A DNA stretch of 64,000 nt from an uncultured Dehalococcoidia bacterium (GTDB lineage Bacteria > Chloroflexota > Dehalococcoidia > Lucifugimonadales > UBA3495), in NCBI GenBank assembly GCA_958296385.1, contig OY282494.1, forward strand, positions 1,959,537 to 2,023,536, written 5' to 3'. A model generated the notes under the pieces. That model was not told the DNA's origin. It did not search any database and saw only the letters and a list, made by a program, of their open reading frames with translations. Of the stretch, positions 50,503 to 59,007 are shown in pieces; position 1 is the first letter of the stretch, and every line of letters starts with the position of its first letter. The position numbers and the translations under genes were made by a program.

Positions 50503-51390
50503 TTACGGCTGGCGGATGGGCAAGTCCGGGTAGGATTGGGAGGTGGGGAACGGGTTTGCCGGGTCAACGCGGCGCAGTTGGTAGGCTTCCGATGACATGA
50601 TGGCGTCGGCTTGGGCCGGAAAGTCCTCAAAGCGGTCGGCAAAGGCCCGTATCAGCCGGCCGGACAGCGGGCCGCAGGCGTCGCTGCCCAGAAAGACGGC
50701 CAGTTCGGCGGCCCGCGCGATGGACGCGCCCTCGCCCGACGTTACCTGCACGCCGCGCTCGTACATGGCGGTGTCGCCAATCTCACGGGCCAGGTCGCGC
50801 GTTTCCTCCCACATCCGGGTGTGAATGGAGCCGGGGCTGATGGCGTTGACGGTTATGGGGGTGCCGGCCAGTTCAGCGGCCAGGTTCTCGGTGAGGTTGA
50901 CGATGGCGGTTTTGGCGGCGTCGTAGGCGGTTACGTTGGGGCCGCCTACGCCGGACATATTCACGATGCGGCCGGAACCGCGGGCCAGCATCGCGGGCAG
51001 GGCGGCGCGGCAGCCGTAGTACGTTCCCATCAGATGCACGTTGATGGTGCGCGCCCAATCGTCGGCGTCGTTGTCCCACAGGCGGCCCACCGGGCCGATG
51101 TTGCCGGCGTTGTTCACCAGAACATCAATCGTCCCGTAGCGTTCCAGGGTGATAGCCACGGCGTTGTCCACCTGGGCCCGGTCGGTTACGTCGGCAACGA
51201 CGGTTTGGACGGCGCTGCCGAATTGACCGGCGACGGCGTGGGCGGTTTCGTGCAACTCGGCGCCGGTGCGGGCGGCCAGGGTGAGTTGGGCGCCGGCGGC
51301 GGCGTAGGCCAGCGCAATCGCCCGCCCGATGCCGCGCCCGCCGCCGGTAATCAGGGCAACCCGCCCGTCCAGTCTTTGCTGCGCTGCCAT
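50503..51390 (-). CDS. Short-chain dehydrogenase/reductase (SDR) A
   Basis: The protein has 295 residues from ATG 51390 with AGGAG upstream. Classical SDR motifs are VALITGGGRGIGRAIAL, the DVTDRAQV Asp, VLVNNAGNIG, RIVNMSGVGG with Ser, and AYDAAKTA with Tyr-x3-Lys, then ISPGSIHTRM. The C-terminus is longer than in standard SDRs (about 250 residues) and ends in a low-complexity Pro/Ser tail, and the usual GGxxL closing motif is replaced by CGPLSGRLIRAFADRFEDF. It is an NAD(P)-dependent oxidoreductase of unknown substrate, oriented against the following catabolic-looking cluster. Confidence 0.88.
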   Translation of the reverse strand: MAAQQRLDGRVALITGGGRGIGRAIALAYAAAGAQLTLAARTGAELHETAHAVAGQFGSAVQTVVADVTDRAQVDNAVAITLERYGTIDVLVNNAGNIGPVGRLWDNDADDWARTINVHLMGTYYGCRAALPAMLARGSGRIVNMSGVGGPNVTAYDAAKTAIVNLTENLAAELAGTPITVNAISPGSIHTRMWEETRDLAREIGDTAMYERGVQVTSGEGASIARAAELAVFLGSDACGPLSGRLIRAFADRFEDFPAQADAIMSSEAYQLRRVDPANPFPTSQSYPDLPIRQP

Positions 51391-51484
51391 TATGCGACTC
51401 CTAATCCTGCTGCCGATGCGTCCGGCCGGCGGATTTGTCGGATAGGTGTACAATCAGCTACATACTACACGATGGGGGGATGTT

Positions 51485-52075
51485 ATGACGGATACGGACA
51501 CGGCGGCGGCCACCGTTTCCTTTACCAGTATGGCGGCGGGAACGCGGGCGGACTACGAGCTGCTGGAACGGCTGGAGGCGGAGTTTGCGGCCGGCGCCGT
51601 TGACCGGGTGCTGGCGCAGCTGCGGGGCCTGTCGGGTTCGCTGGCCGGCTATCAGGTTGACCGGCTGGAACACTCGCTGCAAACCGCCACACGGGCCTAC
51701 CGGGATGACGCCGGGGAGGAAATGGTCGTTGCGGCATTGCTGCACGACATCGGCGATTTGCTGTCGCCGCACAATCACAGCGAGCTGGCCGCCGCCGTGC
51801 TGCGCCCCTACGTGAGCGCGCGCACCTACTGGATTGTGCGACAGCACGGGCTGTTCCAGAGCTACTACTACGCGCACCACACCGGCGGCGACCGCTACGC
51901 CCGCGACCGCTACGCCAGCCATCCCTGGTATCAGGACGCCGTAGATTTCTGCCACCGCTGGGACCAGCCATCCTTTGACCCGGCCTACGAATCGCTGCCG
52001 CTGGAGTTCTTTGAGCCGATGGTGCGCCGCATATTCGCCCGCCCGCCGTTCAGCGAGGCCGGGCGCGCGGACTGA
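51485..52075 (+). CDS. HD-domain protein (PhnZ/inositol-oxygenase-like)
   Basis: The protein has 196 residues starting at ATG 51485, after a G-rich site. The metal centre is laid out as DRLEHSLQTATRA (Glu, His), VVAALLHDIGDLL (His-Asp), HNHSELAA and WIVRQHGLFQ. This matches small HD proteins related to the diiron oxygenase PhnZ rather than nucleotidases. A role in cleaving a C-P or C-C bond is possible but unproven. It is the first gene of a plus-strand run with two SDRs, an LLM oxidoreductase and an amidohydrolase. Confidence 0.78.
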   Translation: MTDTDTAAATVSFTSMAAGTRADYELLERLEAEFAAGAVDRVLAQLRGLSGSLAGYQVDRLEHSLQTATRAYRDDAGEEMVVAALLHDIGDLLSPHNHSELAAAVLRPYVSARTYWIVRQHGLFQSYYYAHHTGGDRYARDRYASHPWYQDAVDFCHRWDQPSFDPAYESLPLEFFEPMVRRIFARPPFSEAGRAD

Positions 52076-52114
52076 CCGGGGATGCGTAAAGAGTACAAGA
52101 GAGGTGAAATTACC

Positions 52115-52963
52115 ATGAGTTTGCAAGGCAAAGTGGCGCTGATTACGGGCGCCGGCGGTATGCGGGGCGTGGGCCGGGCGGCTGCGCTCAAGCTGGCATC
52201 CCAGGGCGCCGACGTTGCTATTACCGACGTGCGCCGTCCGCTGGACGACTTGCCGCCCGGCGAAGTGCGCGCCGAGTGGCAGTCAATTGACAGCGTATCA
52301 GAGGAAGTGCGGGCCTTGGGCCGCGCGGCATTGCCAATCTACGCTGACCTTGCGGAGAGCCGGCAGATTGAGGAGCTGGTGGCGCAAACGGTGAACCACT
52401 ACGGGCGGCTGGATATTCTGGTGAACAACGCGCGGGCGGTTATCGGACGGGACAAGGCGCCGGTCACTGAGCTGGAGGAGGCGGTCTGGCAGCACTTTCT
52501 GAACATCAACACGACCGCCGTTTTCCGGTGCACCAAGTTCGCCGGGCGGGAGATGGTGCGGCTGGGCAACGGCGGGCGGGTGGTCAACATCGCCAGCAAC
52601 GCCGGCAAGCAGGCCAGCGCGGACGGCGCAGCGTACTCGGCCAGCAAGTTCGCCGTCATCGGCCTGACGCAGGCATCGGCGCTGGACCTGGCACCGCACG
52701 GCATCACGGTCAACGCGGTTTGTCCGGGGCCGATTAACACCGACCGGATGAGCTATTGGGAGCGTGACCAGGCGGCGCAGCGGGGGATGACGCAAGAGGA
52801 GTTTCGGGCGCAAATCGTGTCAACGTCCGCCGAGCGCAGCCCGCTGGGGCGCATCGCCGAGGCGGAGGACGTAGCCAACCTGGTGTCGTTCCTGGCCGGG
52901 CCCGACGCCGAATTCATAACCGGCCAATCCTACAACGTCAACGGCGGCATCCTGTTCCACTGA
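52115..52963 (+). CDS. Short-chain dehydrogenase/reductase (SDR) B
   Basis: The protein has 282 residues from ATG 52115 behind AGAGGTGA. The cofactor motif is VALITGAGGMRGVGRAAALKLA, with a two-residue insertion relative to TGxxxGIG. Then come the nucleotide Asp in ADVAITDVRR, LDILVNNARAV (Arg in place of the usual Gly), VVNIASNAG, AYSASKFAVIGLTQ with Tyr-x3-Lys, and the C-terminal FITGQSYNVNGG. It should be active as an NAD(P)-dependent oxidoreductase. It is probably co-transcribed with the HD gene 40 bases upstream. Confidence 0.89.
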   Translation: MSLQGKVALITGAGGMRGVGRAAALKLASQGADVAITDVRRPLDDLPPGEVRAEWQSIDSVSEEVRALGRAALPIYADLAESRQIEELVAQTVNHYGRLDILVNNARAVIGRDKAPVTELEEAVWQHFLNINTTAVFRCTKFAGREMVRLGNGGRVVNIASNAGKQASADGAAYSASKFAVIGLTQASALDLAPHGITVNAVCPGPINTDRMSYWERDQAAQRGMTQEEFRAQIVSTSAERSPLGRIAEAEDVANLVSFLAGPDAEFITGQSYNVNGGILFH

Positions 52964-53014
52964 CGCGGTGCGTATGACGCACTGCGTAACCGCCGCGTCA
53001 TTGGAGCAAAGACT

Positions 53015-53830
53015 ATGACGATGCGCTATGAGAATCCGTTTCCGGGGATGGACCCTTACCTGGAACAGCCGCACATCTGGCCGGGGTTTCACAACCGGCT
53101 GATTACCTATTTGGCCGACGACTTGAGCGACCGGGTTCCGTCCGAATACCGTTTGGACATTGAGGAACGCACCGAAATAGCGACGGTGTACGGTACGGCA
53201 TCCGGGATGGCCTTTGCGATTCCGGACGCCGTGGTATCGGAAACGTCGGGCGCGCCGCCCCGGACGATAGCCGATGCCGCCGTTGCCGTCGCCCCGCCGG
53301 AGAGTGGAGTTGCGGTGCGGGTGGCAATGCCGGAGGAAGTGCGCGTAACCTGGCTGTACGTGCAGCGGATGCCCGATTGGAAAGTGGTTACCGTCGTTGA
53401 AGTTTTGTCGCCAACCAACAAGGTTGCCGGCGCCGGGCGGGATAATTACCTGCGCAAGCGCGGGGAGATTTTCAACTCCGGCGTCAGCCTGGTGGAGATT
53501 GACCTGCTGCGGGGCGGGGAGCCGATGCCGCTGGAGGCGGTGCCGCCGGCCAGCCACTACCGCATCCTGGTGTGCCGAGGCTGGGAACGGCCCAACGCCA
53601 TCCTGTATCCCTTTAACGTGCCGCAGGCCATCCCCAAGTTCACTTTGCCGTTGCAGCCCGGCGATGACGAACCGGAAGTTGACCTTGCCCCCATCATCAA
53701 CGAGATACACCGCCGGGCCCGCTACGCTCAGATTGCCCGGTACGCCGACCCGCCGCCGGGGCCGGCCCTGGCCCCGGATGTTCAACAATGGGTAGATAAC
53801 CGGCTGCAATCCCGGCGCCAAACGCCCTAG
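53015..53830 (+). CDS. DUF4058 family protein
   Basis: The protein has 271 residues. It opens with the DUF4058 hallmark NPFPGMDPYLEQPHIWPGFHNRLITYLADDL and continues with LDIEERTEI, VVTVVEVLSPTNKVAGAGRDNYLRKRGEIFNSGVSLVEIDLLRGG and HYRILVCRGWERP. It ends YADPPPGPALAPDVQQW. The VVEVLSPTNK segment recalls the restriction-endonuclease-like core of Uma2 proteins, and the two families often share genomes. Function is not known. It interrupts the metabolic cluster but runs in the same direction. Confidence 0.85.
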   Translation: MTMRYENPFPGMDPYLEQPHIWPGFHNRLITYLADDLSDRVPSEYRLDIEERTEIATVYGTASGMAFAIPDAVVSETSGAPPRTIADAAVAVAPPESGVAVRVAMPEEVRVTWLYVQRMPDWKVVTVVEVLSPTNKVAGAGRDNYLRKRGEIFNSGVSLVEIDLLRGGEPMPLEAVPPASHYRILVCRGWERPNAILYPFNVPQAIPKFTLPLQPGDDEPEVDLAPIINEIHRRARYAQIARYADPPPGPALAPDVQQWVDNRLQSRRQTP

Positions 53831-53910
53831 CCGCCGCCGGCCGGCTGTCATCATATATCCATCATCCATAATCCATCATCCAAACAATCCAACCTACCGG
53901 GAGTACGATA

Positions 53911-54870
53911 ATGCAGTACGGATTTACGATGCCGGGCCGTGGCCCGCTGGCCATTCCGGACACTATGGCGGCCATTGCGCAGCGCGGGGAGGCGTTGGGG
54001 TTTGATTCCATCTCGCTGGGCGACCATATTCTGGTGCCGCGCAGCATTGAGTCGGATTACCCTTACACGCAGACCGGGGAGTTTCCCGGTTCGGCGAACC
54101 CGCAGTCGATGGAGCAGATTACGGCGCTGGCTTACCTGGCCGGCTGCACGGAGCGAATCCGGCTGGCCACCTCGGTGCTGATTGTGCCGCATCGCAACCC
54201 GCTGGTGGCGGCCAAGTCGCTGGCTACGCTGGATTATCTGTCCGGCGGGCGGCTGATTATCGGCGTGGGCGTGGGCTGGTGCCGGGAGGAGTTTGAGGCC
54301 ATCGGCTGCGAACCTTTTGACGAGCGGGGCGCGGTTACCGACGAGTACATCCGGGCGTTCAAAGAGCTTTGGACGTCGGACAACCCTACTTTTGAGGGCA
54401 AGTACGTCAGCTTTGCGGACATTGACTTTCTGCCCAAACCGGCGCAGAAACCGCATCCGCCGCTGTGGGTGGGCGGCGAAAGTCGTCCGGCCATCCGACG
54501 GGCGGCTACGCTTTGCGACGGCTGGTATCCCATCGGCAACAACCCGGCCTATCCCGTCGGCACGCCGGAGGCGTTGCAGCACAGCATCGGCCGCCTGCAT
54601 CGCACCGCCGAAAACGCCGGCCGCAACCCCGACGAAATCAGCATCATCTACCGCACCCACGACTACCGCCTGACCGGGACTGACGCGGGCAGCGACCGCA
54701 TTCCGTTCACCGGCGGCAGTGAGCAGATTGCCGGCGACATCCGGCAGTACGCGGACATGGGCATCAGCTACCTGGTGCTGGACATCGCCCGCCTCAGCGC
54801 CGACGGCAGCCTGGAGGAAACCCTGGGCCACCTGGAGGATTTCACCACGCAGGTGGCGGCCAAAGTGTGA
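53911..54870 (+). CDS. LLM-class flavin/F420-dependent oxidoreductase
   Basis: The protein has 319 residues. The luciferase-like TIM barrel is seen in MQYGFTMPGRGPLAIPDTMAAIAQRGEALGFDSISLGDHILVP, RIRLATSVLIVPHRNPLVAAKSLATLDYLSGGRLIIGVGVGWCREEFEAIG, FDERGAVTDEYI, PKPAQKPHPPLWVGGES and RRAATLCDGWYP. These match the F420-dependent TIGR03619 group, though FMN use cannot be excluded. ATG 53911 has a GGGAG site. It probably supplies an oxidation or reduction step to the surrounding cluster. Confidence 0.88.
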   Translation: MQYGFTMPGRGPLAIPDTMAAIAQRGEALGFDSISLGDHILVPRSIESDYPYTQTGEFPGSANPQSMEQITALAYLAGCTERIRLATSVLIVPHRNPLVAAKSLATLDYLSGGRLIIGVGVGWCREEFEAIGCEPFDERGAVTDEYIRAFKELWTSDNPTFEGKYVSFADIDFLPKPAQKPHPPLWVGGESRPAIRRAATLCDGWYPIGNNPAYPVGTPEALQHSIGRLHRTAENAGRNPDEISIIYRTHDYRLTGTDAGSDRIPFTGGSEQIAGDIRQYADMGISYLVLDIARLSADGSLEETLGHLEDFTTQVAAKV

Positions 54871-54961
54871 CGCTAGATGACAAGTAGTGACGCCGGCGTT
54901 GTTGCGCCCGGCGGCTGATGGCTATAAAGTGGGCGCATCACGCATCAAAGGGAGGTTTATC

Positions 54962-55717
54962 ATGCCGAGACTGGAAGGGAAAGTAGCGCTGATTAGCGGC
55001 GGCGCGCGGGGGCAGGGGGCGGTGGAGGCGCGGATGTTTGCCGCCGAGGGCGCCAGCGTCGTCATCGGCGATATTCTGGACGACCAGGGGCGGCAGACTG
55101 AGGCGGAGTTGCAGGAACTTGGCTATCAGGTTACCTACGTCCGGCTGGACGTTACCAGCGAGTCGGATTGGGCGGCTGCGGTGCAAACCGCCGTGGACAC
55201 CTACGGCAAGCTGGACATCCTGCTCAACAACGCGGGCATCCTCATCCGCAAGAACATTGAGGACACCACCGAGGACGACTGGGATCGCATCTTTGCGGTC
55301 AATTCCAAGGGCGTGTTTCTCGGCACGAAAGCGGCGCTGCCGGCGATGCGGGAGAACGGCGGCGGTTCCATCATCAACATCTCATCCACCGCCGGGCTGG
55401 TGGGCAGCCCCAACGGTTCGGCCAGCTACACCGCCACCAAAGGCGCGGTGCGCCTGTTCACCAAGTCCACCGCCATCCAGCACGCCGCCGAGGGCATCCG
55501 GTGCAACTCCATTCACCCCGGCCCGATTGAAACCGACATGATTGCCGACACGCTCAACGACCCGGCCAACCTGGAGCTGCGGATGCAGCGGCTGCCGCTG
55601 GGCCGCGTGGGCAAGCCGAGCGAAATCGCCTACGGCGCCATCTACCTGGCCTCCGACGAATCATCCTTCGTAACCGGCGCCGAACTGGTGATTGACGGGG
55701 GGACTACCGCCGCGTAA
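54962..55717 (+). CDS. Short-chain dehydrogenase/reductase (SDR) C
   Basis: The protein has 251 residues from ATG 54962 with GGGAGG eight bases upstream. The motifs are VALISGGARGQGAVEARMF (Gln replacing Ile in GxxxGIG), IGDILDD, LDILLNNAGILI, SIINISSTAGLVG, SYTATKGAVRLFTK and FVTGAELVIDGGTTAA. It is a normal-length classical SDR of the glucose/3-alpha-hydroxysteroid dehydrogenase style. The next gene, an amidohydrolase, starts 15 bases later, so the two are very likely co-transcribed. Confidence 0.9.
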   Translation: MPRLEGKVALISGGARGQGAVEARMFAAEGASVVIGDILDDQGRQTEAELQELGYQVTYVRLDVTSESDWAAAVQTAVDTYGKLDILLNNAGILIRKNIEDTTEDDWDRIFAVNSKGVFLGTKAALPAMRENGGGSIINISSTAGLVGSPNGSASYTATKGAVRLFTKSTAIQHAAEGIRCNSIHPGPIETDMIADTLNDPANLELRMQRLPLGRVGKPSEIAYGAIYLASDESSFVTGAELVIDGGTTAA

Positions 55718-55732
55718 AGGAGCCGTGCTGCT

Positions 55733-56542
55733 ATGGCCGTTGTAATTGACACGCACTGCCACGCCTCGCCCTACTGGTTTGAGCCGGTGGAGATTCTGCT
55801 GGATGAGATGGACCGGGCCGGGGTGGACAAGGCGGTGCTGACCCAGTTTTTTGGCGTGTTTGACAACAGCTATCTGGTGGAATCGGTGCGGCGATTCCCC
55901 GGCCGCTTTGCCGTCATCGCCATCGTTGACCACACGCAGCCCGACGCGCCGGAGCGGGTGGCCGAGCTGCACGAGCAGGGCGTGGACGGCCTGCGGTTCA
56001 ACTGCGCCTGGCGGGCCGACGGCGACGACCCGCTGGCCCTGTGGCGCCAGTGCGCCGAGCTGGGCGTGGTTGCCAGCGTGATGGGCACCGTAGAGCAGTA
56101 CGCCGCCCCGGAGTTTGAGAGCCTGATCCAAGCGCTGCCCAACCTGACCGTCGTGATGGAACACCTGGCCGGCGTTGGCGCCTACTTTGGGCCCGGACGG
56201 GCGGACAAGGACATCCCGATGGACGCCTACCGGCAGGCGTTGGCGTTGGCGAAGTATCCCAACGTCTATATGAAAATCCCCGGCCTGGGCGAGTTCTGCC
56301 CGCGCCCCATGCCGTTTCGCCAGCCGATACCCTTTGAGAACGTGCCGCCGCTCATCGAGCTGGCGGTGGAGGCTTTCGGCGGCGCGCGGCTGATGTGGGG
56401 CAGCGACTTCCCGCCCGTCGCCAACCGGGAGGGCTACCGCAACGCCCTGCGGCTGCCGATGGACCTGATTGAATACCCGGACGCCGACGCCAAAACGATG
56501 GTGTTCGGCGGCACGGCGGCGAACTTGTGGGAGTTTCGGTAG
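55733..56542 (+). CDS. Amidohydrolase-family (TIM-barrel) metal-dependent hydrolase
   Basis: The protein has 269 residues. The opening metal motif is VIDTHCHASPYWF (His-x-His). GVDGLRFNCAW and LTVVMEHLAGVGAY follow in the barrel, and the late catalytic Asp is in RLMWGSDFPPV. The pattern is that of the amidohydrolase_2 group (ACMSD/2-pyrone-4,6-dicarboxylate hydrolase-like), which hydrolyses lactones or decarboxylates aromatic breakdown products. It sits between an SDR and a jelly-roll protein on the same strand. The substrate is unassigned. Confidence 0.87.
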   Translation: MAVVIDTHCHASPYWFEPVEILLDEMDRAGVDKAVLTQFFGVFDNSYLVESVRRFPGRFAVIAIVDHTQPDAPERVAELHEQGVDGLRFNCAWRADGDDPLALWRQCAELGVVASVMGTVEQYAAPEFESLIQALPNLTVVMEHLAGVGAYFGPGRADKDIPMDAYRQALALAKYPNVYMKIPGLGEFCPRPMPFRQPIPFENVPPLIELAVEAFGGARLMWGSDFPPVANREGYRNALRLPMDLIEYPDADAKTMVFGGTAANLWEFR

Positions 56543-56590
56543 GGCAAAGGGTTTTGCCAGGACAACGGTTGCCGGACAGGAGGTTTTGAG

Positions 56591-57112
56591 ATGCCACGCT
56601 TTGCAGTTGACTTGAATACGCCGGCGGGCCGGGATGCCGTTGGCGGGCAGCCCTGGCGCGTTGCTCCCGGACTGGTGCCCGGCGAACCCAACGAGGGGCT
56701 GTCCGCCCGACTGCTGGCCGCCGCGCCCCGTCTGGCTGATTACGACGATGGGGCGTGGGACGTGTGCGACAACGTGCGGCAAAGCCTGTCCGAGGGCTTT
56801 ACTTTTGCCTGGTATCGCATCGCCGTTACCCTGCCGGAGGCCATCGACGGCGTGAACGTGGGCGGCTACCGGGTCTGGTTCGAAACCAACTTTGACAACT
56901 ACGGCGAGGTCTGGGTCAACGGCGAAATCGACCGGGCCTACGGCAGCATCGTCGGCCTGAACACGCCCCACCGGGTAGAAATCGCTGAGACCGGCGAACC
57001 GGGAACGCAATACGTCATCGCCTGCCTCTGCCTGAACGGGCCACTGGCCGCCCCGCGCGGCGGCATATTCCTCCGCTACGCAACACTGGCATTTGAGGCA
57101 ACGGACGATTAG
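56591..57112 (+). CDS. Jelly-roll (galactose-binding-like) protein
   Basis: The protein has 173 residues, with GGAGG ahead of ATG 56591. The sequence resembles the sugar-binding beta-sandwich of glycoside hydrolase family 2 enzymes: FAWYRIAVTLPEAID, GGYRVWFETNFDNYGEVWVNGEI and HRVEIAETGEPGTQYVIACLCLNGPLAAPRGGIFLR. It stands alone without a catalytic barrel and has no signal peptide. It closes the catabolic-looking run. The following stretch 57113-57411 has no gene I can support. Confidence 0.7.
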   Translation: MPRFAVDLNTPAGRDAVGGQPWRVAPGLVPGEPNEGLSARLLAAAPRLADYDDGAWDVCDNVRQSLSEGFTFAWYRIAVTLPEAIDGVNVGGYRVWFETNFDNYGEVWVNGEIDRAYGSIVGLNTPHRVEIAETGEPGTQYVIACLCLNGPLAAPRGGIFLRYATLAFEATDD

Positions 57113-57411
57113 CGCCGGCCACCGGGCGCAGACGATGGGGTGGTGCGCATAGTCGCGGCATGGCTGGCGGCGCACGCCCGCATCACGGTGTTTCGCCCGG
57201 ACGGGATCGCGTCGCGGCCGGCGGATGGCTTGCCCTGACTTGCATAACGCTGGCCCCGCTTACGCCGGCTTTGCTACAATTGGCGGGCTAATGTTCTCGG
57301 CATCCGCGCGCTGCCGCTGCGGGCGCTTGTGTACGTGAATCAGCAACCCTCTAAACCGGATTGGCTGCGACCGGCGGCCCGCACCGCCAACGCGACAGGA
57401 GATGCTCAAGG

Positions 57412-59007
57412 ATGACGACTGCTCAATACCCTAATGGGGATGCTTTGCGTAAGGGGTTGGCTATTTACCGTGATGAGATGAGCGAATTTGTTGCTCGTGT
57501 TCTGCGGCGGAAGCCGGGTTCCCGGTTGGAACAGGCGGTTGCCAACTCGCTGGTGGACCGGCAGGGGGAGGCCTTTGCCAACAGTATGCGGGAAAACGGT
57601 GGGGACGTGGCTCGCTCCATTGAAATCGGGTTTATCCCGAATTTGGTCGAGAGGAATTGGGCCGACCTGTTCCGGGATGAGTTCAGAAATGCGACTACCG
57701 CCAGGAACCGCTTGCGGACGATACGGGACATCCGCAACGACTTGGCCCACGATACCAGCGGCAAGGACGTTGCTGCGGAGAAGGCGGCGGCTAACCTGTT
57801 CTTTATCAGCGAAGCGCTGGCCAGCATCAACCGCCCGGAGGCGGCGCAAGAGGTGATGGGGATACAGTCCCGGATAGGCGATGTCGAGCCGGCGCCGGAG
57901 CCGGAGCCGCCGACGCAGCCGGCGCTGGCGCCCGGCATGGAACCGGAACACCGCAGCGGCGCCGTCAGCGCGCTCAGGCGTTGGCATAGAGTCATCAATC
58001 CCAAGCAGGACATTGCCGATGGCTCGTTTATAGAGGCCGACTTTGCCGCCGACTTGCAGCAGGTGCTCGACGGCACCGCTCCGGCGATGTATGGCGACCC
58101 GCTGGAGTTTTTCCGGTGTACTTACATCACCAGCGGCATCCGCGACTTGCTGGTTACGGCGGCCCGGCGGGTCAACGGCAAGGGCGGCAATCCGATCATC
58201 CAGACTAAAACCGGCTTTGGCGGGGGCAAGACGCACAGCCTGATTGCGCTGTTTCACCTGATGCACAACGCCGGTGAACTTTTTGACGCGCCGGGCGGCA
58301 TCCAGGGCGCCGGCGTCCAGGGCGCCGGCATCAGGGCTGAGGTTGGCGGTATTATGGCTGACGCCGGAGTTGACCCGGCGCACCGGGCGGACGCGCAGGT
58401 TTGCGTGCTGCAAGGAACCTGGCTTTCGCCAACCAGCGACCGCTGCACCGACGCCGGCGATCCGCTGAACACCCTGTGGGGCGAGATGGCCTGGCAGCTG
58501 GGCGGCCCGGCCGGCTACGAAACCGTGGGGACGGCGGCGCGCGCGGGCACGGCTCCCGGCGGCGGGGAGCTGGACCGGCTGTTCCAACTGGCCGGCCCGT
58601 GCGTCATCTTGATGGATGAAATCGTCAACTACGCCCGCAACGCCGACCTGGATACCATCAGCACCTTTTTCCAGAATCTGACCGAGGCGGTCAACCGGCG
58701 CAGCGACGTGGCGCTCATCGTAACGCTGCCGGTATCAACTACGGAGGCCGGCGGCGCGCGGGGTATGGAGGCGATGGCCGTGCTGGAAAACATCCTCAAT
58801 CGGATGCAGGCGGTTACCCAGGTGGCGCAGGCCAGCAACGACGAGGCTTTTGCGGTGGTGCGGCGGCGGCTGTTCCAGGAGGACTGCGACGACGGGGCGC
58901 GGGAGGCGACTTGCCAGGCTTTCCATCGGATGTACCAGCGCGGCGCCGGTGAGTACCCGCCGGAGGCGCGGGAAACCCGCTACCTGGAGCGGCTGCGCCA
59001 GTGCTAA
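57412..59007 (+). CDS. Truncated Swt1-HEPN/DUF499 ATPase
   Basis: The protein has 531 residues. ATG 57412 is preceded by AGGAGATG. The N-terminal 140 residues form a HEPN-type domain with the ribonuclease signature RNDLAH at 108-113. A Glu/Pro linker leads to a DUF499 ATPase with Walker A GFGGGKTH (268-275) and Walker B ILMDEI (399-404). It stops at YLERLRQC, where full-length DUF499 proteins (about 1,000 residues) continue for several hundred residues. The stop codon overlaps the stop of the convergent gene by four bases, so it appears cut by insertion of the neighbouring module. DUF499 ATPases occur in defence loci with DUF1156 methylases, none of which is seen here. Confidence 0.8.
   Translation: MTTAQYPNGDALRKGLAIYRDEMSEFVARVLRRKPGSRLEQAVANSLVDRQGEAFANSMRENGGDVARSIEIGFIPNLVERNWADLFRDEFRNATTARNRLRTIRDIRNDLAHDTSGKDVAAEKAAANLFFISEALASINRPEAAQEVMGIQSRIGDVEPAPEPEPPTQPALAPGMEPEHRSGAVSALRRWHRVINPKQDIADGSFIEADFAADLQQVLDGTAPAMYGDPLEFFRCTYITSGIRDLLVTAARRVNGKGGNPIIQTKTGFGGGKTHSLIALFHLMHNAGELFDAPGGIQGAGVQGAGIRAEVGGIMADAGVDPAHRADAQVCVLQGTWLSPTSDRCTDAGDPLNTLWGEMAWQLGGPAGYETVGTAARAGTAPGGGELDRLFQLAGPCVILMDEIVNYARNADLDTISTFFQNLTEAVNRRSDVALIVTLPVSTTEAGGARGMEAMAVLENILNRMQAVTQVAQASNDEAFAVVRRRLFQEDCDDGAREATCQAFHRMYQRGAGEYPPEARETRYLERLRQC

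Noticed and set aside
57113-57411. Possible gene or gene fragment before the DUF499 gene
   Set aside because: Short frames only; no start with a ribosome site and no recognisable motif. Left as intergenic.
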